DNA from: Streptomyces fodineus
GTDB lineage: Bacteria; Actinomycetota; Actinomycetes; Streptomycetales; Streptomycetaceae
NCBI RefSeq assembly: GCF_001735805.1
Contig: NZ_CP017248.1
Coordinates: forward strand, 1,426,001 to 1,490,000
Length of the DNA stretch: 64,000 bases
Direction: 5' to 3'
The notes under the pieces were generated by a model. It searched no databases and was not told the origin of the DNA. It was given only the letters and a program-made list of their open reading frames with translations. Each line of letters starts with the position of its first letter. Position 1 is the first letter of the stretch. Of this stretch, positions 32,477 through 41,446 are shown one piece after another. The position numbers and the translations under genes were made by a program.

Positions 32477-33790
32477 ATGCGCCTGTCCCCCTCCGGTCTT
32501 TCCCTCCCGGGTCCCAGCCGCCGTTCGGTCCTGCGCGGAGCGGGCGGTGCCGCCCTGCTCGCCGGGGCCGGCATCCCCCTGCTGTCCGCCTGTGGAAGCA
32601 GCGGTTCCTCCTCCGACCCGAAGACCGTCACGCTCGGCTCCAACGCCTCGGACGCCGTGCCGAAGAAGGCCTTCGCGGACGTCTACGCGGCCTTCCAGAA
32701 GCAGTCCGGGATCACCGTGAAGGTCAACACCAAGGACCACAACACCTTCCAGGAGCAGATCAACTCCTATCTGCAGGGCACGCCGGACGACGTGTTCAAC
32801 TGGTTCGCCGGGTACCGCATGCAGTTCTTCGCGGCGAAGGGTCTGGCCTCGCCGGTCGACGACGTGTGGCAGAAGATCGGGGACAACTTCCCCGACGCGA
32901 TGAAGAAGCTCAGCAAGGGCGAGGACGGCAAGTACTACTTCGTGCCGGTGACGACGTATCCCTGGGCGATCTTCTACCGCAAGAGCGTCTTCCAGCAGCA
33001 CGGCTACAAGATTCCCGCCGCCTGGGACGAACTCGTCGCCCTGTGCAAGCAGATGAAGAAGGACGGCCTGGTCCCGATCGCCTTCGGTGACAAGGACGCC
33101 TGGCCGGCGATGGGCACCTTCGACCAGATCAACTTCCGCCTCAACGGCTACGACTTCCACGTCCAGCTGATGGCGGGCAAGGCCTCCTGGACCGACGCCA
33201 AGGTGAAGGCCGTCTTCGACCACTGGGCCGAGCTCCTGCCCTACCACCAGGACGGCTTCATGGGCCGTACCTGGGAGGACGCCGCGCAGTCGCTGGTGTC
33301 GAAGAAGGCCGGCATGTACCTCCTCGGCTCCTTCGTGGCCCAGCAGTTCACCAACAAGGCCGACCTGGACGACCTCGACTTCTTCCCCTTCCCGGAGATC
33401 AACTCCGCGTACGGCCAGGAGACGGTCGAGGCGCCCACCGACGGCTTCATGGTCAGCAAGGCCCCGAAGAACCACGCCGGTGTCCTCAAACTGCTGGAGT
33501 ACCTGGGCAGTCCGGCCGCCGAGGAGCTGTACCTCAAGACCGACCCGAGCGTGGTCGCCGCATCGGACAAGGCCAGCACCTCCGCGTACTCGGCGCTGCA
33601 GAAGAAGGCGTTCGACATGATCGGCGGCGCCAAGAACCTCACCCAGTTCATGGACCGCGACTCCCGCCCCGACTTCACCTCCACGGTGATGCAGCCGGGC
33701 CTGCAGAAGTTCCTCCAGAACCCCAAGGGCGTGGACAGCCTGCTGTCGTCCATCGAGCGCCAAAAGAAGACGATCTTCGCGTCCCAGTGA
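32477..33790 (+). CDS. Sugar ABC importer binding lipoprotein (MsmE/type II)
   Basis: A 437-aa extracellular solute-binding protein. It has a twin-arginine export signal (SRRSVLRGAGGAALLAGAGI) followed by LLSAC, so it is a Tat-exported lipoprotein, a frequent Streptomyces solution. The mature part resembles family 1 sugar-binding proteins: QSGITVKVNTKDHNTFQEQI, PWAIFYRKSVFQQHGYKIPA and GMYLLGSFVAQQF. The substrate is unknown; no glycosidase is adjacent. Last 4 nt overlap the next gene. Confidence 0.86.
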   Translation: MRLSPSGLSLPGPSRRSVLRGAGGAALLAGAGIPLLSACGSSGSSSDPKTVTLGSNASDAVPKKAFADVYAAFQKQSGITVKVNTKDHNTFQEQINSYLQGTPDDVFNWFAGYRMQFFAAKGLASPVDDVWQKIGDNFPDAMKKLSKGEDGKYYFVPVTTYPWAIFYRKSVFQQHGYKIPAAWDELVALCKQMKKDGLVPIAFGDKDAWPAMGTFDQINFRLNGYDFHVQLMAGKASWTDAKVKAVFDHWAELLPYHQDGFMGRTWEDAAQSLVSKKAGMYLLGSFVAQQFTNKADLDDLDFFPFPEINSAYGQETVEAPTDGFMVSKAPKNHAGVLKLLEYLGSPAAEELYLKTDPSVVAASDKASTSAYSALQKKAFDMIGGAKNLTQFMDRDSRPDFTSTVMQPGLQKFLQNPKGVDSLLSSIERQKKTIFASQ

Positions 33791-34779
33791 GCGGCCCGAT
33801 GACAACCGATACGACCACCAACACCCCGGAAGCGGCCGCCGTGCCGCCTCCGGGCGCCTCGCCTGCGCGCACGCGCGCCACGCACGGCCATCGCCGTCTG
33901 CTGACCCGCCGTGACCGGTTCACGCTCGCCCTGATGGCGGGCGTGCCGACGATCCTGCACGTGCTCCTGGTGTGGGTCACCGCCATCGCCTCGATCTTCC
34001 TCGCCTTCACCACCTGGGACGGCATCGGGTTCGACTCGATCAAGTGGGTGGGCCTGGACAACTTCAAGCAACTCTTCAACGACAACCCGCAGTTCTGGCC
34101 GGCCGTCCAGCACAACGTGATCTGGTTCGTCGTACTGATCCTGATCCCCACGCCGTTGGGCCTGTTCCTGGCCGTGCAGCTGGACAAGCGGATCCGCTTC
34201 AGCCGGGTCTACCAGACCGTGTTCTTCCTGCCGGTCGTCATCTCGATGGCCTGCATCGGATTCGTCTGGCAGCTGGTCTACAACCCCGACACCGGCCTGA
34301 TCAACAGCATCATCGGGGCCAACAAGCCGGGCCACTACATCGACTGGATCGGCGACCCGCACCTCAACCTGTGGGCCGTCCTCATCGCCGCGTCCTGGCG
34401 GCACACCGGCTACATGATGATCCTGTACCTGGCCGGTCTGAAGAGCGTCGACCCCTCGCTCCGGGAGGCCTCCGCGCTGGACGGCGCCAACGAGTGGCAG
34501 ACGTTCAAGAGCGTCATCTTCCCCACCCTGCGCCCGACCAACACGGTCGTGCTGGTCGTCACCATCATCGAGGCGCTGCGCGCCTTCGACCTGGTGTTCG
34601 TCTTCAACAAGGGTGCTCAGGGCACCGAGTTGCTGTCGATCCTGGTCACCAACAACATCATCGGCGAGTCCAGCCGCATCGGTTACGGCTCCGCCATCGC
34701 CGTCGTCCTGCTGGTGATCTCCCTCGCGGTGATCATCCCGTATCTGATCGCCACCTTCCGGAAGGAGCGGCGCGCATGA
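33787..34779 (+). CDS. Sugar ABC importer permease (MsmF-like)
   Basis: A 330-aa permease with an extended cytoplasmic N-terminus and about six membrane helices. The EAA loop is LREASALDGANEWQTFKSVIFPTLRPTN. The GTG at 33787 overlaps the binding-protein stop (GTGA), suggesting coupled translation; ATG at 33799 is the alternative. It partners the permease at 34776. Confidence 0.87.
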   Translation: MSGPMTTDTTTNTPEAAAVPPPGASPARTRATHGHRRLLTRRDRFTLALMAGVPTILHVLLVWVTAIASIFLAFTTWDGIGFDSIKWVGLDNFKQLFNDNPQFWPAVQHNVIWFVVLILIPTPLGLFLAVQLDKRIRFSRVYQTVFFLPVVISMACIGFVWQLVYNPDTGLINSIIGANKPGHYIDWIGDPHLNLWAVLIAASWRHTGYMMILYLAGLKSVDPSLREASALDGANEWQTFKSVIFPTLRPTNTVVLVVTIIEALRAFDLVFVFNKGAQGTELLSILVTNNIIGESSRIGYGSAIAVVLLVISLAVIIPYLIATFRKERRA

Positions 34780-35663
34780 GCAGCACCACTGTGCCGCTGA
34801 AACGGCGCGCCCCCATCCGCCCGGCCCGCGTCCTGCTGCACGTCTTCCTCGCCGGTACCGCGCTGGCGTGGCTGGCACCGCTGCTGTGGGCGATCTTCTC
34901 GGCGCTGCGGCCGTACAGCGAGACCAGCGCCAAGGGTTACGTCTCCTGGCCGGACAAGCTGACGTTCGAGAACTTCACGAACGCCTTCAAGCAGTCGGAC
35001 ATGCTGCACTACTTCGGCAACACACTGGTCATCGCGGTGCCGGCCGTGCTGCTGACGCTGTTCCTGTCCTCCTGCGTGGCGTTCTACGTCGCCCGGTTCG
35101 ACTTCCGTCTGAACCTCGCCCTCCTGCTGGTGTTCACGGCCGGCAACCTGCTGCCGCAGCAGGTCATCATCACCCCGCTGTACCGGCTGTACCTGCTGAC
35201 GAACCTGCCGGGCATCACACAGAGCGGCAAGCTGTACGACTCCGCGCTCGGCCTGGTGCTCATCCATGTGGCGTTCCAGTCCGGGTTCTGCGCGTTCGTG
35301 CTGAGCAACTACATGCGCTCGCTGCCGCACGAGCTGACGGAGGCCGCGCTGGTCGACGGTGCCTCGGTGTGGCGGCTGTACTGGCAGATCACGCTGCCGC
35401 TGTGCAAGCCGGCGATGGCGGCCCTGGCGACCCTGCTGTCGATCTGGATCTACAACGATTTCTTCTGGGCCCTGGTCCTGATCTCGACCGGTGAGAACAT
35501 GCCGATCACCTCGGCCCTGAACAACCTCTCCGGCCAGTACTTCACCGACCCCAACCTGGTCGCCGCGGGCTCCCTGCTGACCGCGATCCCGACCCTGGTC
35601 GTCTACTTCGCACTCCAGCGCCAGTTCGTCAGCGGCCTGACCCTGGGCTCCAACAAGGGCTGA
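34776..35663 (+). CDS. Sugar ABC importer permease (MsmG-like)
   Basis: A 295-aa permease with about six helices and the EAA loop ELTEAALVDGASVWRLYWQI. It starts at an ATGA overlap with the previous permease gene. No ATPase gene is nearby; as is usual in Streptomyces, the shared ATPase MsiK encoded elsewhere probably energises the system. A terminator follows the stop by about 75 nt. Confidence 0.88.
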   Translation: MSSTTVPLKRRAPIRPARVLLHVFLAGTALAWLAPLLWAIFSALRPYSETSAKGYVSWPDKLTFENFTNAFKQSDMLHYFGNTLVIAVPAVLLTLFLSSCVAFYVARFDFRLNLALLLVFTAGNLLPQQVIITPLYRLYLLTNLPGITQSGKLYDSALGLVLIHVAFQSGFCAFVLSNYMRSLPHELTEAALVDGASVWRLYWQITLPLCKPAMAALATLLSIWIYNDFFWALVLISTGENMPITSALNNLSGQYFTDPNLVAAGSLLTAIPTLVVYFALQRQFVSGLTLGSNKG

Positions 35664-35739
35664 GACGCCCGTACGTGAACGGTCGGCGGGGCGCTTCGGC
35701 AAGCGGCGCGCCGGACGTCGATGGTCCCCGGGAACACCA

Positions 35740-35773
35740 AGAGGCCGTATCGGTGTGCCCCGATACGGCCTCT
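35740..35773. terminator. Bidirectional hairpin terminator
   Basis: AGAGGCCGTATCGG / CCGATACGGCCTCT, a perfect 14-bp stem with a 6-nt loop, 18 nt beyond the 3' end of tRNA-Pro copy 2 and also downstream of the sugar importer operon. Confidence 0.85.
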
Positions 35774-35791
35774 GACCTGCTACTTCGCAAG

Positions 35792-35865
<74 letters not shown>

Positions 35866-35933
35866 ATGCGCCCACCCGCGGTGACCCGCGTGATCGCGCG
35901 AACAGCACTTTACCCCACGTCCGGCGGGCGGGG

Positions 35934-35939
35934 GACAAT
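35934..35939 (+). promoter_or_regulatory. -10 box GACAAT of the DUF309 gene
   Basis: GACAAT ends 7 nt before the ATG at 35947; no ribosome site, so leaderless expression is likely. Confidence 0.4.
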
Positions 35940-35946
35940 CGGCGGT

Positions 35947-36453
35947 ATGACGAACGCGGGCGCATCGGATGCCAGGGACCGGGACACGGACGGGCGGGCC
36001 CGCAGCGCGCGGCCCCGGGACGGGCTCGGACGGCCGTTGCCCTACGGCGCGGAGGGCGTCCCCCGGCAGCCGGAGGGTGTCGTACGGGTTCCGCGGGAGA
36101 CCGTCGCCGAGGCGCAGGCGCTGCTGGACACGGGGAAGCCGTTCCACGCGCACGAGGTGTTCGAGGACGCCTGGAAGTCGGGGCCGGCGGAGGAGCGCAT
36201 GCTGTGGCGGGGGCTGGCCCAGTTGGCGGTGGGGCTCACCCATGCGGCCCGCGGCAACGCCGTCGGCGGGGCCCGGCTGCTGCGGCGGGGCGCGGGCGCG
36301 CTCGCGGAATGGGAGAGGGAGCGGGGCGAGGACCGTCCGTACGGCATCGATCTCGCCGGGCTCGCCCGGTGGGCGCGGGAGCTGGCCGGGCGGGTGGAGA
36401 GCGGGCGGGGACCGGTGGACGCGCGGGAAGAGGCGCCGCGACTGGGGCAGTGA
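35947..36453 (+). CDS. DUF309-family protein
   Basis: A 168-aa protein with the DUF309 signature: LDTGKPFHAHEVFEDAWKSG (about residue 60) and LWRGLAQLAVGLTHAARGNA, with the paired His-Glu and helical bundle of this family. The biochemical role is unknown; in actinobacteria it is a common housekeeping-like gene. The N-terminal 35 residues are charged and low-complexity. Confidence 0.82.
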   Translation: MTNAGASDARDRDTDGRARSARPRDGLGRPLPYGAEGVPRQPEGVVRVPRETVAEAQALLDTGKPFHAHEVFEDAWKSGPAEERMLWRGLAQLAVGLTHAARGNAVGGARLLRRGAGALAEWERERGEDRPYGIDLAGLARWARELAGRVESGRGPVDAREEAPRLGQ

Positions 36454-36547
36454 CGGGCGACCGGGATGCCTCTGTTCCTCCTCACCGGCGCGCGGGGGTC
36501 GTGGCGCCGCGTGTGGACGCGGTGCGGGCGCTGTCGGTGGGATGGGG

Positions 36548-36553
36548 CAGACT
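36548..36553 (+). promoter_or_regulatory. -10 box CAGACT of cobF
   Basis: CAGACT ends 6 nt before the GTG at 36560, again pointing to a leaderless transcript. Confidence 0.35.
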
Positions 36554-36559
36554 CGGGGC

Positions 36560-37333
36560 GTGCGAAAGATTCATGTCATCGGTATCGGCGCGGGCGACCC
36601 CGAGCAGCTGACCCTGCAGGCCGTCAGGGCGCTGCGGAGCACGGACGTGTTCTTCCTGCTCGACAAGGGCGAGGTGAAGAGCGATCTCACCCAGCTCCGC
36701 CGGGACATACTGGACGCGCATCTGCCCGAGGGGTCGTACCGGGTGGTTCAGGCCCGTGACCCGGAGCGGGACCGCAAGGCGGGCGGATCGGCGTACTCGC
36801 CGGCCGTGGAGGACTGGCGCAGCGCCCGCGCCGGGATCTACGAGCGGCTGATCGCCGAGGAGCTCGGCGAGGACGGCACCGGCGCCTTCCTGGTGTGGGG
36901 CGATCCGGCGTTGTACGACAGCACGCTCGGGGTTCTTCAGGAGGTGCTGGAGCGCGGCGCGGTCGCGTTCGAGTACGACGTGATACCCGGCATCAGCAGT
37001 GTCTCCGCCCTGGTCGCCCGGCATCGTACGGGCCTGAACCGGGTGGCCCGGCCGGTGCAGATCACCACCGGGCGGCGGCTGGCCGAGGGGTTCCCCGAGG
37101 GCGTGGACGACGTGGTCGTGATGCTGGACGCGCACCAGTCCTTCCGGCGGTACGCCGAACAGGACATCGACATCTACTGGGGCGCGTACATCGGCACTCC
37201 GGACGAGCTCCTGATCTCCGGCCCGATCGCCGAGGCCGGTCCGCGCATCGAGCGGGTGCGGGCGGAGGCACGCGAGCGCAAGGGCTGGATCATGGACACG
37301 TATCTGTTGCGCAGAAACCCAGGGGATCAGTAG
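36560..37333 (+). CDS. cobF: Precorrin-6A synthase (deacetylating)
   Basis: A 257-aa SAM-dependent tetrapyrrole methylase. It methylates C-1 of precorrin-5 with loss of acetate in aerobic cobalamin synthesis. The N-terminal HVIGIGAGDPEQLTLQAVRA is the SAM/substrate P-loop of the family, and YDVIPGISSVSALVARHRTG the second motif; the long ARDPERDRKAGGSAY region is specific to CobF. It converges with cobK, which acts on its product. Confidence 0.92.
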   Translation: MRKIHVIGIGAGDPEQLTLQAVRALRSTDVFFLLDKGEVKSDLTQLRRDILDAHLPEGSYRVVQARDPERDRKAGGSAYSPAVEDWRSARAGIYERLIAEELGEDGTGAFLVWGDPALYDSTLGVLQEVLERGAVAFEYDVIPGISSVSALVARHRTGLNRVARPVQITTGRRLAEGFPEGVDDVVVMLDAHQSFRRYAEQDIDIYWGAYIGTPDELLISGPIAEAGPRIERVRAEARERKGWIMDTYLLRRNPGDQ

Positions 37334-37400
37334 CCGCGCCGGGCACCGGGTGCCGGACACAAGGTGCTGCGTACCGTCGACCGGCTCCGGAAGTCGGTCC

Positions 37401-38147
37401 TCACGCCGGGCCGACGCCGAGCCACTCCAGTACACCCGCCACGTCGGGCACCGCTGTGACGCCCCGCGGCAGCGGAGGGCGGCGTACGACGACGACGGGC
37501 AGGCCGAGTTCCCGCGCCGCCGTCAGCTTCGCGGCCGTGGCCTGCCCGCCGCTGTCCTTGGTCACCAGCACCTCGATGCGGTGGGTGCGCAGCAGCTCCG
37601 TCTCGTCGGCGACGGTGAACGGGCCGCGCGCGAGGACCAGTTCCATGCGCGGCGGCAGGGGCGGCTCGGGCGGTTCCACCGAGCGGACCACGAAGTGCAG
37701 GTCCGTCAGATGGGCGAACGTGCCGAGGCCCAGGCGTCCGGTGCTCAGGAAGATCCGGCGGCCGAGACCGGGCAGCGCCTCGGCGGCCCCGGCCAGGGAC
37801 GGGACGTCGTACCAGCGGTCCCCTGGGCCCGGCCGCCAGCCGGGGCGGCGCAGCACCACCGTCGGCACTCCGGTGGCCGCCGCCGCGCGGGCCGCGTTGG
37901 CCGTGATCGTCTCGGCGAAGGGATGGGTGGCGTCGACCAGGGCGTCCACATGGTGCGCGCGCAGCCAGTCGGCCAGGCCCTCCGCACCACCGAAGCCGCC
38001 GACCCGTACCTCGCCCGCCGGCGCTCCCGGTCGCGTGACGCGGCCGGCCAGGGACGTGGTCACCCGGACGCCGGTCCGGGTGGCGAGGCCGGCGGCGAGG
38101 CGGCGGGCCTCGGTGGTGCCGCCGAGGATCAGGACGTGCGCGGGCAT
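37401..38147 (-). CDS. cobK: Precorrin-6A reductase
   Basis: A 248-aa NADPH-dependent reductase that reduces precorrin-6A to 6B. Characteristic features: N-terminal VLILGGTTEARRLAAGLA, the central DATHPFAETITANAARAAAA motif and LVTKDSGGQATAAKLTAARE near the C-terminus. It faces cobF across 67 bp, so two consecutive pathway steps are encoded convergently rather than in one operon. Confidence 0.92.
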   Translation of the reverse strand: MPAHVLILGGTTEARRLAAGLATRTGVRVTTSLAGRVTRPGAPAGEVRVGGFGGAEGLADWLRAHHVDALVDATHPFAETITANAARAAAATGVPTVVLRRPGWRPGPGDRWYDVPSLAGAAEALPGLGRRIFLSTGRLGLGTFAHLTDLHFVVRSVEPPEPPLPPRMELVLARGPFTVADETELLRTHRIEVLVTKDSGGQATAAKLTAARELGLPVVVVRRPPLPRGVTAVPDVAGVLEWLGVGPA

Positions 38148-38195
38148 AGGGGTGAGCGTACGAGGTCGTACGGGACGGTTCACCATGCGGGTCGC

Positions 38196-38201
38196 TACCG
38201 T
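38196..38201 (+). promoter_or_regulatory. -10 box TACCGT of the HAD gene
   Basis: TACCGT ends 6 nt before the ATG at 38208; leaderless geometry. The same hexamer precedes the kinase gene at 47689. Confidence 0.4.
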
Positions 38202-38207
38202 CGAGCC

Positions 38208-39017
38208 ATGCAATCCGTGCAGTCCGTACGTGCCGTGCTGATCGACATCGACGGTGTGCTCACCGTCTCCTGGAAGCCGCTGCCGGGCGCGGTGGAGGCG
38301 TTGCGGAGGATCCGCGCGGCCGGGCTCGGTGTGGCACTGGTGACGAACACGACGTCCCGGACCCGGGCGTCGATCGCCGAGACGCTGAGCGGCGCCGGCT
38401 TCGACGTGCGCGCCGAGGACGTGCTCACCGCGCCCTCCGTCACCGCCGCCCACCTCGCCGAGCATTTCCCGGGCGCCCGCTGTGCGCTGCTCAACAGCGG
38501 GGACATCGCGGAGGACCTCGGCGATGTCACGCTCATCGACTGCGCTGACGGCGATCCCGAGGTGGTCGTGTTCGGCGGTGCCGGGCCGGAGTTCGACTAC
38601 GCGTCGCTCAACCGGGCGTTCGGGTTCGTGAAGCGGGGTGCGCGGCTGGTCGCCATGCACCGGAACCTGTACTGGCGGACCGATGCCGGGCTGCAGCTGG
38701 ACTCCGGTGCCTTTCTGGTCGGGCTGGAGCAGGCGGCCCGGGTCGAGGCGGAGGTGACGGGCAAGCCGTCCCGGGCGTTCTTCGAGGCGGCGCTGGCCCG
38801 GCTGGGGGTGGACGCCGGGCAGGCGCTGATGGTGGGCGACGACGTGGAGTCGGACGTGCTCGCGGCGCAACGGGCGGGCCTCACCGGGGTGCTGGTGCGG
38901 ACCGGGAAATTCCAGCAGGAGACGCTGGAGGGCGCGAGCGGCACCCCCGACCACGTCCTGGACTCCTTCGCGGACCTCCCGGCGCTGCTGGAGCTCGGCC
39001 AGGACTCCGGGAGCTAG
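38208..39017 (+). CDS. HAD-IIA family phosphatase
   Basis: A 269-aa haloacid-dehalogenase-type hydrolase with motif I VLIDIDGVLT (Asp nucleophile and acid), motif II VTNTTS, motif III Lys in TGKPSRAFFEAAL and motif IV MVGDDVESDVLAAQRAG. The cap arrangement fits the IIA class (NagD/LHPP-like). Substrate unknown; probably a phosphorylated small molecule or phospholysine-like compound. The stop overlaps the convergent transporter by 4 bp. Confidence 0.86.
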   Translation: MQSVQSVRAVLIDIDGVLTVSWKPLPGAVEALRRIRAAGLGVALVTNTTSRTRASIAETLSGAGFDVRAEDVLTAPSVTAAHLAEHFPGARCALLNSGDIAEDLGDVTLIDCADGDPEVVVFGGAGPEFDYASLNRAFGFVKRGARLVAMHRNLYWRTDAGLQLDSGAFLVGLEQAARVEAEVTGKPSRAFFEAALARLGVDAGQALMVGDDVESDVLAAQRAGLTGVLVRTGKFQQETLEGASGTPDHVLDSFADLPALLELGQDSGS

Positions 39018-39787
39018 CGCACCAGCAGTTGCACACCGCCCACGATGGTCGCCGCGATCACGAGTTGTTCGAAGAGTCGCTGGTTGATCCTGTTCACAGC
39101 CCATTTGCCGAACAACGCACCGGGCACGACGAACACCGCGAGCGCGGCGTCGAGGAGCAGCGAACGGCCGTCGATCAGACCCAGACCCGCACTGAACGGC
39201 ACCTTCGAGACGTTCACGATGAGGAAGAAGAACGCCGAGGTGCCGAGGAAGCCGAGCTTCCGGAAGCCCGCCGACAGCAGGTACATCGACATCACCGGGC
39301 CGCCCGCGTTGGCGACCATCGTGGTGAACCCGCCGAGCACGCCGTACGAGCGGGCCTTGGCGCGGCCGGCACGCGAGGTGACCTGGTCCGGTGCCTCCCC
39401 GGCGTCCGCGGTACGCCGCCGCCACATCGTCACCCCGGCCATCAGCAGCAGGATCGCGCCGATCGAGGTCCGTACGATCCCGTCGTCGGCCCACATCAGG
39501 AACAGCGTGCCCACCACGACACCCGCCGCGACGGCCGGGAACAGCCGCCACAGGGTGGGCCAGTGGGCGTGCCGCCGGTAGGTGAGGACGGCGAGCACGT
39601 CACCGGCGATCAGGACGGGCAGCAGGATGCCGGTGGAGGCGCGGGCGGGCAGAACGGCCGCGAAGATCGCGAGGCTGACCGTGTTGGCCCCGCTCACCGC
39701 GGTCTTGGAGAAGCCGACGAGCAGGGCCGCGGAGGCGAGCGCCGCGAACCCCCAGCCGGATATGTGCCAGAGCGTCATCGTGTTCAT
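39014..39787 (-). CDS. TauE/SafE-family sulfite or anion exporter
   Basis: A 257-aa membrane protein with about eight hydrophobic segments in two repeated halves. Typical motifs are LLVGFSKTAVSGANTVSLAI near the N-terminus and GFTTMVANAGGPVMSMYLLS in the second half, both characteristic of TauE/SafE. Members export sulfite, sulfoacetate or related organic anions; the exact substrate is not evident. Confidence 0.87.
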   Translation of the reverse strand: MNTMTLWHISGWGFAALASAALLVGFSKTAVSGANTVSLAIFAAVLPARASTGILLPVLIAGDVLAVLTYRRHAHWPTLWRLFPAVAAGVVVGTLFLMWADDGIVRTSIGAILLLMAGVTMWRRRTADAGEAPDQVTSRAGRAKARSYGVLGGFTTMVANAGGPVMSMYLLSAGFRKLGFLGTSAFFFLIVNVSKVPFSAGLGLIDGRSLLLDAALAVFVVPGALFGKWAVNRINQRLFEQLVIAATIVGGVQLLVR

Positions 39788-39874
39788 GCGGGGACCGATG
39801 TTATGTCCGGACAAGCCACCGGCGTAAGGACTGTCTCGCCAGGTGACCCCTGCCGCCCGCTATGACCGGCCTGT

Positions 39875-41386
39875 CTACCCCTGGACGTAGGTGGCCCGGA
39901 GTTCCCGCTTCAGCACCTTCATGCTGGGACCCAGCGGCATCGCGTCCGTGAACTCCACGCGCCGCGGGTACTTGTGGCGGCCAAGGTGTTCCCTGGACCA
40001 CTCGGTGATCGCGGCGGCGTCGGGTGCGGTGCCCGGTGCCGGTACGACGACGGCGCAGACCTCCTCGCCGTGCAGCTCGTCGGGCAGGCCGATGACCGCG
40101 ACCTGGGCGATGGCGGGGTGGCGCATCAGGACCTCCTCGACCTCCCTCGGGTACACGTTGTAGCCGCCGCGGATGATGACGTCCTTCTTGCGGTCGACGA
40201 TCCTGAGGAAGCCCTTCTCGTCTTTGGTGCCGAGGTCGCCGGTGCGGAACCAGCCGTCGACCAGCGCCTCGGCGGTGGCCTCGGGCCTACCGAGGTACCC
40301 GGAGAAGACGTTGTGGCCGCGGATGACGACCTCGCCCAGCTCGCCGGGCGGCAGCAGCTCGATGCGGCCCTCCGGCTCGGCGCGGGCGATCTCGACGTCG
40401 ACGCCCCACAGCGGGTGCCCGATGGTGCCGGCCTTCGTGCCGAACAGCGGCTGGTTGACGGTGGCCGTCGGCGAGGTCTCCGACAGCCCGTACCCCTCGT
40501 AGACCGTCGCGCCGAAGGCCTCCTCGAACCGCTCCAGTACGGCGACCGGCAGCGAGGCCCCGCCGGAGACGCACACCCGCAGCTCGGGCAGCCGGTCCGC
40601 CTGCGCCGCTGCCGCCGCGAGGGCGACGTACATGGTCGGCACCCCGTGGAAGGTGTTCACCCCCTCCCGGACCATCAGCTCGATGGCGCGGGCCGCGTCG
40701 AAGCGGGGCAGCAGCACGAGTGTGGCGCCCGCCCGCCAGGTGGAGTTGAGCGACACCGTCTGGCCGAAGGCGTGGAAGAGGGGCAGTGCGCCGAGGGCGA
40801 TGTCGTCGCAGCGGATGTCGTTGGCGTCGAAGGCGTTGACCGTCGCGTTCATCACGATGTTGAAGTGGCTGAGGACCGCGCCCTTCGGGACGCCGGTGGT
40901 CCCGCTCGTGTAGAAGATCACCGCCGGGTCGTCGGCGGCGCGGGTGACGTACGACGGCAGCGGCTCGGCGTCGGCCGCGAGCTTGCCGAACTCCTCGCCC
41001 AGGGTGACGACTCGGACCCCCAGGGCGTCGGCGGCGGCCCGTCCGGTCTCCGCCTGGGCCGGGTGGACCAGCAGCAGGTTCGCCCCGCTGTCCCTGAGCA
41101 CGTGCTCGACCTCGCCGGCCGACAGCAGCAGGTGCACGGGGACGACGGCACCGCCCGCCGCCGCGATCGCGTAGTAGGCGACCGGGAACTCGGCGGTGTT
41201 GGGGGCCATCAGCGCGACCCGGTCGCCAGGCCGTACACCGAGACCGGTGAGCGCACCCGCCTGGGCCAGTGCCCCGCGCCACACCTCGGCGAAGGTGAGC
41301 CGCAGGTCCCCCTCCACCAGGGCGGTCTTGTCGGGACGGCGCCTGGCGTTCTCGGCGAGGATGGCGGCGACGGACAGGGTTGCCAT
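39875..41386 (-). CDS. Acyl-CoA ligase (AMP-forming)
   Basis: A 503-aa ANL-superfamily adenylate-forming enzyme. Motifs: P-loop FYTSGTTGVPKGAVLSH (about residue 158), VYEGYGLSETSP, FRTGDLGTKDEKGFLRIVDR, KKDVIIRGGYNVYPREVEEV and the catalytic Lys near the C-terminus in GPSMKVLKREL. It activates a carboxylic acid, probably a fatty or aromatic acid, to its CoA ester. It follows the thiolase gene on the same strand by 60 bp, so the two likely form a beta-oxidation unit. Confidence 0.9.
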   Translation of the reverse strand: MATLSVAAILAENARRRPDKTALVEGDLRLTFAEVWRGALAQAGALTGLGVRPGDRVALMAPNTAEFPVAYYAIAAAGGAVVPVHLLLSAGEVEHVLRDSGANLLLVHPAQAETGRAAADALGVRVVTLGEEFGKLAADAEPLPSYVTRAADDPAVIFYTSGTTGVPKGAVLSHFNIVMNATVNAFDANDIRCDDIALGALPLFHAFGQTVSLNSTWRAGATLVLLPRFDAARAIELMVREGVNTFHGVPTMYVALAAAAAQADRLPELRVCVSGGASLPVAVLERFEEAFGATVYEGYGLSETSPTATVNQPLFGTKAGTIGHPLWGVDVEIARAEPEGRIELLPPGELGEVVIRGHNVFSGYLGRPEATAEALVDGWFRTGDLGTKDEKGFLRIVDRKKDVIIRGGYNVYPREVEEVLMRHPAIAQVAVIGLPDELHGEEVCAVVVPAPGTAPDAAAITEWSREHLGRHKYPRRVEFTDAMPLGPSMKVLKRELRATYVQG

Positions 41387-41446
41387 GGAGTACTGCTCCG
41401 TTTCCTTGCTTCGGCTCGGCTGATCAGGTCCCCCCCGGGAAGGGCG

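Noticed and set aside
34776..35663. Missing ATPase of the MsmEFG-type importer as a sign of gene loss
   Set aside because: In Streptomyces a single ATPase (MsiK) serves many sugar importers, so absence is normal.
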